A stretch of 64,000 nt of DNA. It comes from Gammaproteobacteria bacterium. GTDB taxonomy: Bacteria; Pseudomonadota; Gammaproteobacteria; Steroidobacterales; Foliamicaceae. Where the stretch lies: the NCBI GenBank assembly GCA_009838035.1, contig VXSK01000028.1, positions 124,001 to 188,000 of the forward strand, written 5' to 3'. Below, in pieces: positions 44,434-53,586 of the stretch. A model generated the notes under the pieces. It made no database searches. It worked only from the letters and a program-made list of their open reading frames with translations, and was not told where the DNA came from. Within the stretch, counting starts at the first letter, position 1; each line of letters begins with the position of its first letter. A program made the translations under genes and the position numbers.

Positions 44434-45033
44434 ATGACCGAACAGCGAATCGCCCAAATCCAGCAGCAGATATTCGAGTTGACCGGAGAACTGGGGACGC
44501 TCCTGAAGCAGAGCCGCGGCACGGAGGTCCCCGACTACCGCTTTGCGAGCGGGTCGGGCGAAGTGAGCCTGCTGGAACTGTTCGCCGGCAGGGACACCCT
44601 GCTCGCGATCCACAACATGGGCCAGGGATGTCGCTACTGCACCGTCTGGGCCGACGGCTTCAACGGCTTTCTCCCGCACCTGGAAAACGCCATGTCGGTC
44701 GTGCTGCTGTCCAAGGACCCGCCGGAACTGCAGCGGCGGTTCGCCAACGAGCGCGGCTGGCGCTTCCGGCTCGCTTCGCACGGCGGCGGCGCCTATATTC
44801 GCGAGCAGACGGTCGTGGGCGGCCAGGACAACTACCCGGGCGCGGTCGTCTACAAGCGCGAAGGGGACCGGGTCCTCCGCTTCAACGCCTGCGTCTTCGG
44901 TCCCGGCGACCTCTACTGCTCGCTATGGAGCCTCCTCGCGCTGGCCGGCATGGGCGCGCAGGACTGGACCCCGCAGTATTCCTACTGGCGCCGCCCGGAA
45001 GTCCTCGACGACGGCGGAGAAAACGTTTACTAA
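44434..45033 (+). CDS. DUF899 family thioredoxin-fold protein
   Basis: This 199-residue protein matches the DUF899/AhpC-TSA-like family: an N-terminal coiled coil, the VPDYRFASGSGEVSLLELF stretch, HNMGQGCRYCTVW with two Cys spaced CRYC, and AGGQDNYPG-like repeats with Tyr/Trp-rich ends. The family is presumed to be redox-active, but biochemical roles are poorly known. GAAGGA precedes the ATG. Confidence 0.85.
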   Translation: MTEQRIAQIQQQIFELTGELGTLLKQSRGTEVPDYRFASGSGEVSLLELFAGRDTLLAIHNMGQGCRYCTVWADGFNGFLPHLENAMSVVLLSKDPPELQRRFANERGWRFRLASHGGGAYIREQTVVGGQDNYPGAVVYKREGDRVLRFNACVFGPGDLYCSLWSLLALAGMGAQDWTPQYSYWRRPEVLDDGGENVY

Positions 45034-45070
45034 ACGGGCGCGTTCGTCACATTGGCGCTCGCTTGTGCAA

Positions 45071-45103
45071 ATGTTAGCGGATTGCTAGCATATTGCTGGC
45101 ATT
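45071..45103. promoter_or_regulatory. Three 11-base direct repeats, toxin-antitoxin operator candidate
   Basis: TGTTAGCGGAT, TGCTAGCATAT and TGCTGGCATTT follow without gaps, each one helical turn long, ending 13 bases before the antitoxin start. Spacing of 11 bp suits cooperative binding by ribbon-helix-helix antitoxin dimers. The second unit contains the palindrome TGCTAGCA. Autoregulation by the antitoxin-toxin complex is likely. Confidence 0.6.
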
Positions 45104-45116
45104 TCGGAGTTCTGCA

Positions 45117-45353
45117 ATGGGCACACTAACGATTCGCAACCTGGACGATGGAGTGATTGAGAAGTTGAAGGCGCAGGCAAAGGCCAATCACCGCTCCCTC
45201 GAAGGGGAAATCCGCCATACGTTGACGCAACGCGCGGATCCGCTCGGACGCATTGCGGAATTCCGTGACCGTACGCGTCATCTCCAGTCACTGACCGCCG
45301 ACCGTAAACAGACGGACAGTGTCAAACTGCTTCGTGAGGATCGTAAGCGTTGA
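45117..45353 (+). CDS. FitA-like ribbon-helix-helix antitoxin
   Basis: This 78-residue protein begins with the RHH motif typical of FitA/VapB antitoxins: GTLTIRNLDDGVIEKLKAQAKANHRSLEGEIRHTL has the beta strand and two helices. The C-terminus is charged and likely wraps the PIN toxin. ATG 45117 is chosen because it begins the conserved strand. Its stop overlaps the toxin start (TTGA). Confidence 0.88.
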   Translation: MGTLTIRNLDDGVIEKLKAQAKANHRSLEGEIRHTLTQRADPLGRIAEFRDRTRHLQSLTADRKQTDSVKLLREDRKR

Positions 45354-45808
45354 GAATCACCGTCGATGCAAGCATCGTCATCAAGTGGTTTGTTGCGGAG
45401 CCTTTATCTCTGGAATCACGGCTCCTGCTGGCTCGACATATGGAATTTCAGGCCCCGGATCTATTGGTACCAGAATTCGCCAACACGATCTGGAAGAAAG
45501 TAAATCGCGGCGAAATTGTCGATCCGCAGCCTTTCCTCAATGAATTGCGCAACCTGTTCGAGCTGATTGCGCTCTATCCTGCCGAGGTGCTCATTGAACG
45601 GGCATCGCACCTGGCCTTTGAAATGGACCATCCCGTTTACGATTGCCTCTACCTGGCGTGCGCCGAAATCTCTGGCACAGCTTTGGTAACGGCTGACAAA
45701 CGGTTGGCGGCCAGAGCAGATGAGAGTCTATCAGGCCTTGAGGTTCGCCACATCGGCACGCCCGAGACGGTGCGCTGGATCAAAGACGCGACAGCTGCAT
45801 CCGGCTAG
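45350..45808 (+). CDS. PIN-domain toxin (VapC/FitB type)
   Basis: This 152-residue PIN ribonuclease has acidic metal ligands: D6 in VDASIVIKWF, the E of VPEFANTIW, D in YDCLYLA and D in TADKRL. It would cleave RNA when free of antitoxin. The start is TTG at 45350 overlapping the antitoxin stop by 4 bases, which ensures coupled synthesis. Confidence 0.92.
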   Translation: MRITVDASIVIKWFVAEPLSLESRLLLARHMEFQAPDLLVPEFANTIWKKVNRGEIVDPQPFLNELRNLFELIALYPAEVLIERASHLAFEMDHPVYDCLYLACAEISGTALVTADKRLAARADESLSGLEVRHIGTPETVRWIKDATAASG

Positions 45809-45825
45809 CCGGGCGGGAACCGGCT

Positions 45826-46566
45826 CTACGGGTTCAACTGCTTTCCGGTCGTGTAACCGCCATCCACGTATATGTCCTGACCGGTGATGTAACTCGCCGC
45901 GTCCGAACACAGGAAGGCGACCGTGTCGGCAATTTCATTCGGGGTCCCGGCGCGCTTCATGGGATGCGCCTTCAGCGACGCATCCAGTTGCTTTTCCTTG
46001 CCTGGCGCGTTCAGATGCGAGGACATCGGGGTGGTCACCAGCCCCGGGCAGACGCAATTCGCCCGAATGTTGTCGATTGCGTAATCGATGGCGATGCACC
46101 GGGTCAATTGCGCCACTCCCGCCTTGCTCGCCGCATAGGCGCTCATTCTTTCCGGCGCCAGGCGTCCATACACGCTGCCGATAGTGACTATGGACCCGCC
46201 CCCGTGTTTCTGCATGTGAGGAATGACGGCGCGAGCCACAAGGAAGGCCGACGTCAGGTTGACCTGCAGGACGTTGGACCAGCTCTGCGAATCCAGTTCC
46301 GTCACGGTGCCGTATTGACCGATGCCGGCGCAGTGAACGAGCGCATCCAGCCCTCCTGAGGGGATGCCAAAGCCCTGCACAGCCTTTTGTGTCACTTCCT
46401 CGTTGCCTGCGTCCGCCTGCTCGAAGCAGTCGAAGATCGATGGATCGGGACTTGCATTGAGGTCCATGCCCAGCACAGCGTATCCGTCCCGATGAAATCT
46501 CCGCGCGCAGGCAAGGCCTATTCCTGACGCAGCTCCGGTAATCAGTACGCGCTTTCGCTTACTCAT
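45826..46566 (-). CDS. SDR family oxidoreductase
   Basis: This 246-residue classical SDR has TGAASGIG near the N-terminus, HCAGIG, catalytic YAASK and a [12 protein letters not shown] end. It is the last gene of a leftward operon with an L-fuconolactonase-type enzyme and a Rieske oxygenase, so it may be a dehydrogenase of a sugar or an aromatic cis-diol pathway. The substrate is not readable. Confidence 0.88.
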   Translation of the reverse strand: MSKRKRVLITGAASGIGLACARRFHRDGYAVLGMDLNASPDPSIFDCFEQADAGNEEVTQKAVQGFGIPSGGLDALVHCAGIGQYGTVTELDSQSWSNVLQVNLTSAFLVARAVIPHMQKHGGGSIVTIGSVYGRLAPERMSAYAASKAGVAQLTRCIAIDYAIDNIRANCVCPGLVTTPMSSHLNAPGKEKQLDASLKAHPMKRAGTPNEIADTVAFLCSDAASYITGQDIYVDGGYTTGKQLNP

Positions 46567-46588
46567 GAGCTGCGCAGGTAAGGCCGCT

Positions 46589-47419
46589 TCAGATGCCGTA
46601 GAAGCGGGTGGCGGTGGCGCCCAGGACCTGGGCCCGGTCCGCTTCGTCTAGACTGCTCAGGAAGCGGTCGGCGATCGCGTGCCAGCCGGGGTAGGTGCCG
46701 GCAAGCAGGAGTACCGGCCAGTCGCTGCCCCACATGAGGCGCTCCGGCCCGAATGTGGCGAGCAGGTGCTCCATGTAGGGGAGCAGGTCGTCGTAGCCCT
46801 GGTCCGGGCTCGCTTCGGTCAATAGACCGGACAGCTTGCAGTACGCGCCGGTGCGTTCGGCCAGCTCGGACATCCGGTCCGCCCAAGGCTGCCACAGGCC
46901 CTCGGTAATGACCGGCTTCGCGCCGTGGTCGATCACGGTCTTGAGATTCGGATGGCGCTCAAGGAATTTGAGCAGGTAGGGCAGGTGCTGGGGGCGGACC
47001 AGCGCGTCGAAGCACAGGCCGGCCTCGATCACGGCTTCGGTCGCCGCGGCGAGGTCCGGGCGCGTGATCCATGCTTCGTCCTCGATGTTGTGGATCATCG
47101 GCCGGATGCCGACCAGCTTCGGGTGCTGCGCGAGACCGGCCAGCACAGCCCCCGCGTCAGCACTTTCCATGTCGATCCAGCCGACCACGCCGGCTACCAG
47201 GTCGGTCCGCCCGGCCAGTTTGAGCAGGAAGCGCGTTTCCGCGACGGTCGGCGCAGCCTGGACCAGGATGGTCCTGTCGACGCCCGCTTCCAACAATAGC
47301 GGGGCGAGGTCGTCGGGACCGAAGTCACGGTACAGCGGCTTGAGCGCCGGCGTCAGCCAACCGTAGTCGTTTCGCTCGACCTTCCAGAAGTGCTGGTGGG
47401 CGTCGATTCGAGGCGGCAC
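46589..47419 (-). CDS. Amidohydrolase family 2, L-fucono-1,5-lactonase type
   Basis: This 276-residue TIM-barrel hydrolase begins DAHQHFW (metal-binding HxH) and contains [18 protein letters not shown], typical of L-fuconolactonases, plus WGSDWPVL near the C-terminus. It opens the lactone made from L-fucose, the missing step between the AKR and fuconate dehydratase found at 27962-30321. It starts with GTG, sharing one base with the upstream Rieske stop; that Rieske link leaves a lactone from aromatic breakdown as an alternative substrate. Confidence 0.85.
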   Translation of the reverse strand: MPPRIDAHQHFWKVERNDYGWLTPALKPLYRDFGPDDLAPLLLEAGVDRTILVQAAPTVAETRFLLKLAGRTDLVAGVVGWIDMESADAGAVLAGLAQHPKLVGIRPMIHNIEDEAWITRPDLAAATEAVIEAGLCFDALVRPQHLPYLLKFLERHPNLKTVIDHGAKPVITEGLWQPWADRMSELAERTGAYCKLSGLLTEASPDQGYDDLLPYMEHLLATFGPERLMWGSDWPVLLLAGTYPGWHAIADRFLSSLDEADRAQVLGATATRFYGI

Positions 47420-48549
47420 TAGCGTGGAAACGTCGTTGGCACCACCGGGTGGACCCAGTTCTTCGGGTCTTTTCGGCGGGCGGGCGAGGGGATGGAGTAG
47501 TGCCGGAAGCGCCCTTCGTCCTGCAACCTGTCGAAATCGATTTCCCAGCCCTGCTTCACTTTCTCGATCAGCACCTTGCGGAAAGCCGTCTCCATCTGGT
47601 CGGCCTCCACCAGGAGCTGGTGCGCCATGGAGCGCGGCACGAACTTCGGCTCGACCGTGGCCACCACGTCAAGATCTTCCTTGTAAGCCCGCCGTATGCC
47701 CTCGCGACGCGCCTCGTCGTGTTCTTCCTCCAACAGGTAATTGCGCGCCTGGTGCGCGAAAACCCGCGTGTTGTAAGGATCGACGGGCGTTCGGGCGGAA
47801 ATCGTCACCTGCCGGATATTGCCTTCCCTCGTGATGTCGATCCGGTGGGAAATGCCCGCCAGGTAGGAATCGGTCGAGGCCGTGGTCTTGCCCCTTTTTT
47901 CGGACACGAGTTTGGCGATGTCGGCGCTGATCTGGCTGCGCTTGGGCGGCACGCGCTGGCGGGTGGCGTTGTGTCCCATGAACGCGTTGGGGACCAGCGG
48001 AACGATCTGCACTTCCGGCGCGCTGCGGCGGCCGAAGCTGGCATGCACGAACGCGGGATGAGCGCTGTCCAGCGAGTTCTCGTGGCCGCGGGCCCAGTTC
48101 ACATCCGCGTCAAATTCCATCGACACGACGCGCCAGTTTTCCTTGTCGTGGTATTCGGGGAACTCGGTGGCCGGAATCCGGGGACGGTCGTTCTCCTCCA
48201 GGTCGCCCAGGAACACCCATACCCAGTCAAAGTGCTCTTCGACGGGATACGAGTCCACCCGCGCGCGCCTGGGAATCTTCGCGTCCTTTCCCAGCGACGG
48301 GATCTCCACGCACCGGCCCTGCGGATTGAACTTCCAGCCGTGGTAACCGCAACCGATGCAGCCGGCGCCGTCCAGCTCGCCCCGGCCGATCGAACCGCCG
48401 CGATGGCAGCAGGTGTTTGCCAGGCAAACCGCCTCGCCTTCGGGCGTGCGGTACAGGACGAAGTTCTGGCCTAACATACGCACGATCAGGGGCTTTTCCC
48501 GGTTCACCTGTTGACTCTTGGCAGCCACATACCAGTTGTTTATCAACAT
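47419..48549 (-). CDS. Rieske non-heme iron oxygenase (VanA-like alpha subunit)
   Basis: This 376-residue protein starts MLINNWYVAAKSQQVNREKP and has Rieske ligands CxH in CCHRGGSI and CxxH in GCGYHGWKF, with a mononuclear iron site in GHENSLDSAHPAFVH. Relatives demethylate vanillate or hydroxylate aromatic rings. Reductase genes are not nearby. It is divergent from an HpaB-type monooxygenase (70 bases), suggesting an aromatic-compound block. It is distinct from the sterol-locus Rieske protein at 34450. Confidence 0.9.
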   Translation of the reverse strand: MLINNWYVAAKSQQVNREKPLIVRMLGQNFVLYRTPEGEAVCLANTCCHRGGSIGRGELDGAGCIGCGYHGWKFNPQGRCVEIPSLGKDAKIPRRARVDSYPVEEHFDWVWVFLGDLEENDRPRIPATEFPEYHDKENWRVVSMEFDADVNWARGHENSLDSAHPAFVHASFGRRSAPEVQIVPLVPNAFMGHNATRQRVPPKRSQISADIAKLVSEKRGKTTASTDSYLAGISHRIDITREGNIRQVTISARTPVDPYNTRVFAHQARNYLLEEEHDEARREGIRRAYKEDLDVVATVEPKFVPRSMAHQLLVEADQMETAFRKVLIEKVKQGWEIDFDRLQDEGRFRHYSIPSPARRKDPKNWVHPVVPTTFPR

Positions 48550-48619
48550 GCTCGTTTCCCAGTCTGACGGCCGCGGGCGTGCGCGCGCCTCATTGTACTT
48601 TCGCCCCTGAACGGGAAAT

Positions 48620-50089
48620 ATGCTGCGCACCGGCAGGGAGTTTCTGGCAGGCCTGAGTGACGGCCGGAGGGTGTATATCGGGGGCGAGAGGGTCAAGGAC
48701 GTCACCGTGCACCCGGCGTTCGGGGGCGCGGCCCGCACGATGGCCGGACTGTTCGATTACAAGGCGGACCCCGCCAACGCCGGCGTGATGTCGTTCGAAG
48801 AGAACGGCGAACGTTTCGCCAGCTACTACCTGAAGCCACGGACCCGCGACGACCTCGAAAAGCGGTCCCGGGCCCACTACGCGATCGCGGACAAGACATA
48901 CGGGCTGCTGGGCCGGAGCCCCGACCACGTGTCCAGTTTCGTGACCGGCCTGGCTATGAACCCGGAAATACTGGACCGGGACGGCGACGCCTTTGCCGGC
49001 AACATATCCGCCTATTACGACCACCTGCGCAAGGGCGACCTGTACGCCACCTATGCGGTGCACCCGGCTCCCCAATCCAAGAACGAAGCGTTGTTCGGCG
49101 ACACCGGGGGCCACCAGGCCGTCCTCCAGGTCGTCGATGAAGATCGCCGGGGAGTCACGCTGAACGGAATGAAGATGCTTGCGACGGCGGGAATCTTCTG
49201 CGACGAAGTGTGGATAGGGAACCTCACGCCCATCTCGGACGACCGCGGCAAGGAGGCGATTACCTGCGCCGTTCCGATGAACGCCTCGGGGCTCACGCTG
49301 TGGGCCCGCAAGCCCATGGAGCCGTATGCCGTCAGCGAGATCGACAATCCGCTTGCATCGCGCTTCGACGAGAGCGATGTAATGCTGATCTTCGATAACG
49401 TGCAAGTGCCGTGGGAAAGGGTCTTCGTCCATGACCGCGCGGCGCTGTCCCGCGAAATCTATATCGAAACCGCCTCGCACACGCTGGGCAATCACCAGTC
49501 CAATGTGCGCTTTCACGCCAAACTGCGGTTTATCGCGGGCATCATCCACAAGATCGCCCGATCCGCGGGCGTGGACGGGATCCCCGTGGTGGCCGAGAAA
49601 CTGGGGCGGCTGGCGTCCTGGGAGGCCGCTCTGGGCGGGATGATTCAGGGCCAGATACAGGACTGCGAGGATCTCGGCAACGGCTACCTGAACTTCAACC
49701 GGCGCTACATGTACGCCGCCCTGAACTGGTGCCAGGAGCATTATCCCGAGATCGTTGCCATGATGAGAGAACTTTCGGGCGGGGGCGTTTTCCAGATGCC
49801 CGCGGATTTTTCCGTTCTCGACAACCCGGAAACCCGTGACATTTTCAACGACTACTGGACTACCCCGTCGGAATCGGCGGTTGATCGCGTGAAGCTCTAC
49901 CGGCTCGCCTGGGACATGTACGGCAGCGAATTCGGCGCCCGGCAGCAGCAGTATGAAAATTTCTTCGCCGGCCCGTCGTTCATCGTCCGCAATCACAGCT
50001 TCCGGGAAGCGCCCTGGAGTTCCTTCGACGGGATGGTGGAGCGATTGCTGGACGCCGGTTCCGCGCCGGACCGATCACGGGAGGACTGA
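48620..50089 (+). CDS. 4-hydroxyphenylacetate 3-monooxygenase-like oxygenase (HpaB family)
   Basis: This 489-residue flavin-dependent monooxygenase matches the HpaB/PvcC family: LRTGREFLAGLSDGRRVYIGGERVKDV start, HPAPQSKNEALFG-like substrate loop, GVTLNGMKMLATAG, VPWERVFVHD and a C-terminal ACAD-like helical fold. It hydroxylates a phenolic substrate using reduced flavin from a separate reductase; the flavin reductase at 3982 could serve but is distant. A racemase-like gene follows after 7 bases. Confidence 0.9.
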   Translation: MLRTGREFLAGLSDGRRVYIGGERVKDVTVHPAFGGAARTMAGLFDYKADPANAGVMSFEENGERFASYYLKPRTRDDLEKRSRAHYAIADKTYGLLGRSPDHVSSFVTGLAMNPEILDRDGDAFAGNISAYYDHLRKGDLYATYAVHPAPQSKNEALFGDTGGHQAVLQVVDEDRRGVTLNGMKMLATAGIFCDEVWIGNLTPISDDRGKEAITCAVPMNASGLTLWARKPMEPYAVSEIDNPLASRFDESDVMLIFDNVQVPWERVFVHDRAALSREIYIETASHTLGNHQSNVRFHAKLRFIAGIIHKIARSAGVDGIPVVAEKLGRLASWEAALGGMIQGQIQDCEDLGNGYLNFNRRYMYAALNWCQEHYPEIVAMMRELSGGGVFQMPADFSVLDNPETRDIFNDYWTTPSESAVDRVKLYRLAWDMYGSEFGARQQQYENFFAGPSFIVRNHSFREAPWSSFDGMVERLLDAGSAPDRSRED

Positions 50090-50096
50090 GGCTGCC

Positions 50097-50840
50097 GTGA
50101 TTCCCGATCCCATTACGACGCACCAGGTGGGCGTGATCGTCCCTCCGGGCAACCCGACCGTCGAGCCGGAAATGGCGCGCCTGCTGCCCGAAGGAATCAC
50201 GATGTACACGGCCCGGCTGCCCGTCCTGCACGGCATACCGCTGAACGAGCGCAGCAAGCTGTACGTGTCGCACTATCGCGAAACCATGGGCGCCTTCGAC
50301 AATCTCAGGCTCGACTCCATGCTGATCGGCATCACCGGCCCTTCCTATCGGCTGTTGCCGGATGGCGATCGGCAACTGTGCGCGGATTTGACCGGGGAAA
50401 GCGGCATTCCGACGATGACCTCCAGCCGCGCCATCCACCAGGCCTTGCAGGCGATTGGCTGCGAGGAAGTCTGCCTGGTTTCTCCGTACTCGGACTGGCT
50501 GACGGAGAAGGCCGCGGCCTACTGGAAGGCGGCCGGTTATCGCCTCGCGACAGTGGCCCGGGTGTTCGGCCCGGAGGAAAACCTCCATGCCTACGACACC
50601 CGGACCCCGCGGGTTATCGAGACGCTGCGATCGCTTGCTCCGCCGAAAGGCGCGGCCATCGTCATGACCGGTACCGGAATGGTCACTCTCGAGGCGGCAA
50701 GGATCATGGCGGATGAGCTGGCCAATCCGGTCCTGTCATCGAATCTCTGCGGGGCGCGCTGGCTGTTGCGCGAAGCGGGGCTGAAGTCCGGGTCGGCGCT
50801 CTTCGATACGGTCGCAAAAGTGCTGCTGCCCACCCTCTGA
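50097..50840 (+). CDS. Asp/Glu racemase superfamily protein (maleate isomerase-like), both Cys absent
   Basis: This 247-residue protein has the maleate isomerase-like fold (VGVIVPPGNPTVEPEMARLLP start). Expected catalytic cysteines are replaced: GITGPSY (I79 at the first Cys) and MTGTGMVT (G192 at the second). A catalytic role is doubtful unless a different mechanism is used. GTG at 50097 follows the HpaB-like gene by 7 bases, so it may act on the ring-hydroxylation product. It is the third family member in the window. Confidence 0.75.
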   Translation: MIPDPITTHQVGVIVPPGNPTVEPEMARLLPEGITMYTARLPVLHGIPLNERSKLYVSHYRETMGAFDNLRLDSMLIGITGPSYRLLPDGDRQLCADLTGESGIPTMTSSRAIHQALQAIGCEEVCLVSPYSDWLTEKAAAYWKAAGYRLATVARVFGPEENLHAYDTRTPRVIETLRSLAPPKGAAIVMTGTGMVTLEAARIMADELANPVLSSNLCGARWLLREAGLKSGSALFDTVAKVLLPTL

Positions 50841-50869
50841 CGCGCGCGGCGCGGTGGTGGTCCCCGGTA

Positions 50870-52675
50870 TCAGGCGTGGTGGCAGGCCACCCTGGCGCCG
50901 TTGTCCAGCGTCCTGAATTCCGGCTCCTGCTCGCTACAGAGGTCGGTCGCGATGGGGCAACGGGTCCGGAACACGCAGCCGGAGGGCGGAGCGGTGGGAG
51001 AGGGCAGTTCGCCGCTGAGGATGATTCGCTCCGCTTGCCGCTGCGCCGCGAGGTCCGGCACCGGAATTGCGCTGATCAGGGCCTGCGTATAGGGGTGCGA
51101 TGGGGACTCGAACAGGGCGTTTCGGTCGGCGATTTCCACGAAATGGCCCAGGTACATCACCAGGACCCGGTCGCACACGATCCGCACCACCGACAGGTCG
51201 TGACTGATGAAGATGATCGAGACCCCATGCTTCTCCTGAAGGTCCTTGAGCAGTTCGATGATCTGCCTGCGGGTGGACACGTCGAGCGAACTGACCGGTT
51301 CGTCGCAGACAAGCAGCCTGGGCTTGAGGATCATCGCCCTGGCGATGCTCACCCTCTGGCACTGGCCGCCACTGAACTCATGGGGGTAGCGATTACGGTG
51401 TTTCCGGTCCAGACCCACGTCCCGCAAAGCATTCAGCACCGCGGCATCGCGGTCCTCGCGGCTCATGTCCGGGTGAAAGCGCCGCAATGGCTCGGCGATG
51501 ATGTTGCCTATCGTCATTCGGGGGTTGAGGCTGGACAGCGGGTCCTGGAACACCACGCTCAGGTCCCTGCGCCGCTCGTTCATCGCCTTGCGGCTCAAGC
51601 CGGACAAGTCTTCTGCCTGCCAGGCGATGCGCCCGCCGGTGGAACCGATGAGTTGCAGGACGGCGCGCGACAGCGTCGATTTGCCGCAGCCCGACTCGCC
51701 GACTATGCCGACGGTTTCGCCCTCGGCGACCCTGAACGAAACGCCGTCAACGGCCTTCAGCGGCACGGTTCGGGAGCGAAGCCCGTCCTGCACGCGGGTG
51801 GGGAAGTGCACCTTGAGGTCGTCAACGCGCAGCAGTGCGTCGCTCCTGGCGCCGGCTTCGGATGACAGCCCCTGAGGCCCCGCTTGCGAGCGCTTGTCCG
51901 GGCGGGGCAGGTCGGCGAGCAGCGTCCGCGTGTACGGGTGTTCCGATGCGTTGAATATCGCTTCGATCGTTCCCCTCTCCACGATGCGACCGGCCTGCAT
52001 CACCAGAACCCTGTCGCACAGTCCGGCCACCACGCCCAGATCGTGCGTGATGATCACGATGGTCGTTCGCTTTTTCAGCGACCTCAGGAAATCCAGGATC
52101 TGCGCCTGAATGGTGAGGTCCAGCGCCGTGGTCGGCTCGTCGGCAATCAGCAGGTCCGGCTCGCACAGCAACGCCTGGGCGATCATGACCCGTTGCCGCT
52201 GCCCGCCGGACAATTGGTGCGGATACATGCCGAACCGGCGGCGGGGCTCGGGAATCTGGACGATGTCGAGGACCTCGAGCGCCCGCGCCTTCGCTTCCTT
52301 CCTGGTCATTCCGGAGTGCTGGCGCAGCACTTCGCACAGTTGCGCGCCGATGCGCATGAACGGGGTCAGCGAGGCCATCGGGTCCTGGAAGACCATGGAA
52401 ACCCTGCGGCCCCGGATCCGGTTGAGCCGCTCGGCGGGTGCGTTGAGGATCTCCTCCTGCCGGAACCTGACGCTGCCGCTTGCGACGGCGTTGTCGGCCA
52501 GCAGGCCCATGAGGGCCATGGCGGTCTGCGTTTTTCCGGAGCCGGACTCGCCCACGATGCCGATGCAGTCTCCGGCGTGAACCTCGAAGCCCACGCCGTT
52601 CACCGCATCGACCTCGCCGGCGTGCGTCTGAAAGCGCACGTGCAGGTCCTCGCAGGCCAGAAGCGGCGCGCTCAT
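50870..52675 (-). CDS. Fused peptide ABC transporter ATPase (DppD-DppF type, GsiA-like)
   Basis: This 601-residue protein has two ATPase modules, each with Walker A (GESGSGKT; GESGCGKS), signature (LSGGQRQRV; FSGGQCQRV) and Walker B. Each ends with the Cys-rich oligopeptide/dipeptide ATPase C-domain (RCPIATDLCSEQEP). A tandem fusion replaces separate DppD and DppF subunits, as in GsiA. Its start overlaps the DppC-type permease gene by 4 bases. Confidence 0.93.
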   Translation of the reverse strand: MSAPLLACEDLHVRFQTHAGEVDAVNGVGFEVHAGDCIGIVGESGSGKTQTAMALMGLLADNAVASGSVRFRQEEILNAPAERLNRIRGRRVSMVFQDPMASLTPFMRIGAQLCEVLRQHSGMTRKEAKARALEVLDIVQIPEPRRRFGMYPHQLSGGQRQRVMIAQALLCEPDLLIADEPTTALDLTIQAQILDFLRSLKKRTTIVIITHDLGVVAGLCDRVLVMQAGRIVERGTIEAIFNASEHPYTRTLLADLPRPDKRSQAGPQGLSSEAGARSDALLRVDDLKVHFPTRVQDGLRSRTVPLKAVDGVSFRVAEGETVGIVGESGCGKSTLSRAVLQLIGSTGGRIAWQAEDLSGLSRKAMNERRRDLSVVFQDPLSSLNPRMTIGNIIAEPLRRFHPDMSREDRDAAVLNALRDVGLDRKHRNRYPHEFSGGQCQRVSIARAMILKPRLLVCDEPVSSLDVSTRRQIIELLKDLQEKHGVSIIFISHDLSVVRIVCDRVLVMYLGHFVEIADRNALFESPSHPYTQALISAIPVPDLAAQRQAERIILSGELPSPTAPPSGCVFRTRCPIATDLCSEQEPEFRTLDNGARVACHHA

Positions 52676-53586
52676 CGTGTCCGGTCTTTCGGGTCCAGCG
52701 CGTCGCGCAGGCCGTCGCCGATGAAATTGAAGCAGAACAGCGTCATGACGAGAAACGACGCGGGAATGATCAAGAGCCAGGGCGCCGTGCCGATCTCATC
52801 GGCACCCTGCGAGATCAGCCGTCCCCAACTGGTGTAAGGCTCCTGCACGCCCAGCCCCAGGAAACTCAGGTAGCTTTCCACGATGATGTTGATGGGGATC
52901 AGCAGCGTGACGTACACGATGACCGGCCCGATCACGTTGGGGATGATGTATTTCAGCAATATTACGGGCATCGAAAGGCCCGCCGCCCTGGCCGATTCCA
53001 CGTACTCCTTTTCCTTGATGGAAAGCGTCTGCCCACGCACGATGCGCGCCAGCGTAAGCCACTCCACGGCCCCGATGCACAGAAAGATCAGCAGGAAACT
53101 GTTGCCGAAGACGGTCACCAGGATGATCACGAAAAAAAGCGCGGGCAGGGAATACAGCACGTCAACGACGCGCATCATGAGCTCGCCCGGCGTACCGCCC
53201 CGGTAGCCCGCAATGGCGCCGTAGGCCACGCCAATGACCAGCGCGACGAGGGTCGTCAGCACTCCGATGGCCAGGGAAATCCTGGCGCCGTAGAAGGTCC
53301 GGGAAAACATGTCGCGCCCGTTCACGTCGGTGCCGAACCACAGGTGGTTGTCGGTGGTCGGCGGGGACTCCAGGTAGTCCCAGTTCACGTCATCCAGGCT
53401 GTTCGGCCAGAACTCGGGGACCAGGACCGCCAGGACCGTGATCGCGCCCACGATCCACACGCTCGCCATCGCCGCGCGGTGGCGGCGGAACCGGGCCATT
53501 GCGTCCTGCCACAGGGAGCGGCCGGGCGCGAGTTGTGCACCGCCGCGGGCCGCGGTTTCGCCGCTCGTGGTGGCCGGCCGAGTCAT
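52672..53586 (-). CDS. Peptide ABC transporter permease (DppC type)
   Basis: This 304-residue permease has a long N-terminal cytoplasmic tail, then about six helices, with the EAA-like loop VESARAAGLSMPVILLKYI. FGTDVNGRDMFSR after the first helix is typical of DppC/OppC. The ATG at 53586 overlaps the DppB-type stop (ATGA). Together with DppB it forms the channel for peptides, opines or nickel-like complexes; the substrate is unknown. Confidence 0.93.
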   Translation of the reverse strand: MTRPATTSGETAARGGAQLAPGRSLWQDAMARFRRHRAAMASVWIVGAITVLAVLVPEFWPNSLDDVNWDYLESPPTTDNHLWFGTDVNGRDMFSRTFYGARISLAIGVLTTLVALVIGVAYGAIAGYRGGTPGELMMRVVDVLYSLPALFFVIILVTVFGNSFLLIFLCIGAVEWLTLARIVRGQTLSIKEKEYVESARAAGLSMPVILLKYIIPNVIGPVIVYVTLLIPINIIVESYLSFLGLGVQEPYTSWGRLISQGADEIGTAPWLLIIPASFLVMTLFCFNFIGDGLRDALDPKDRTR

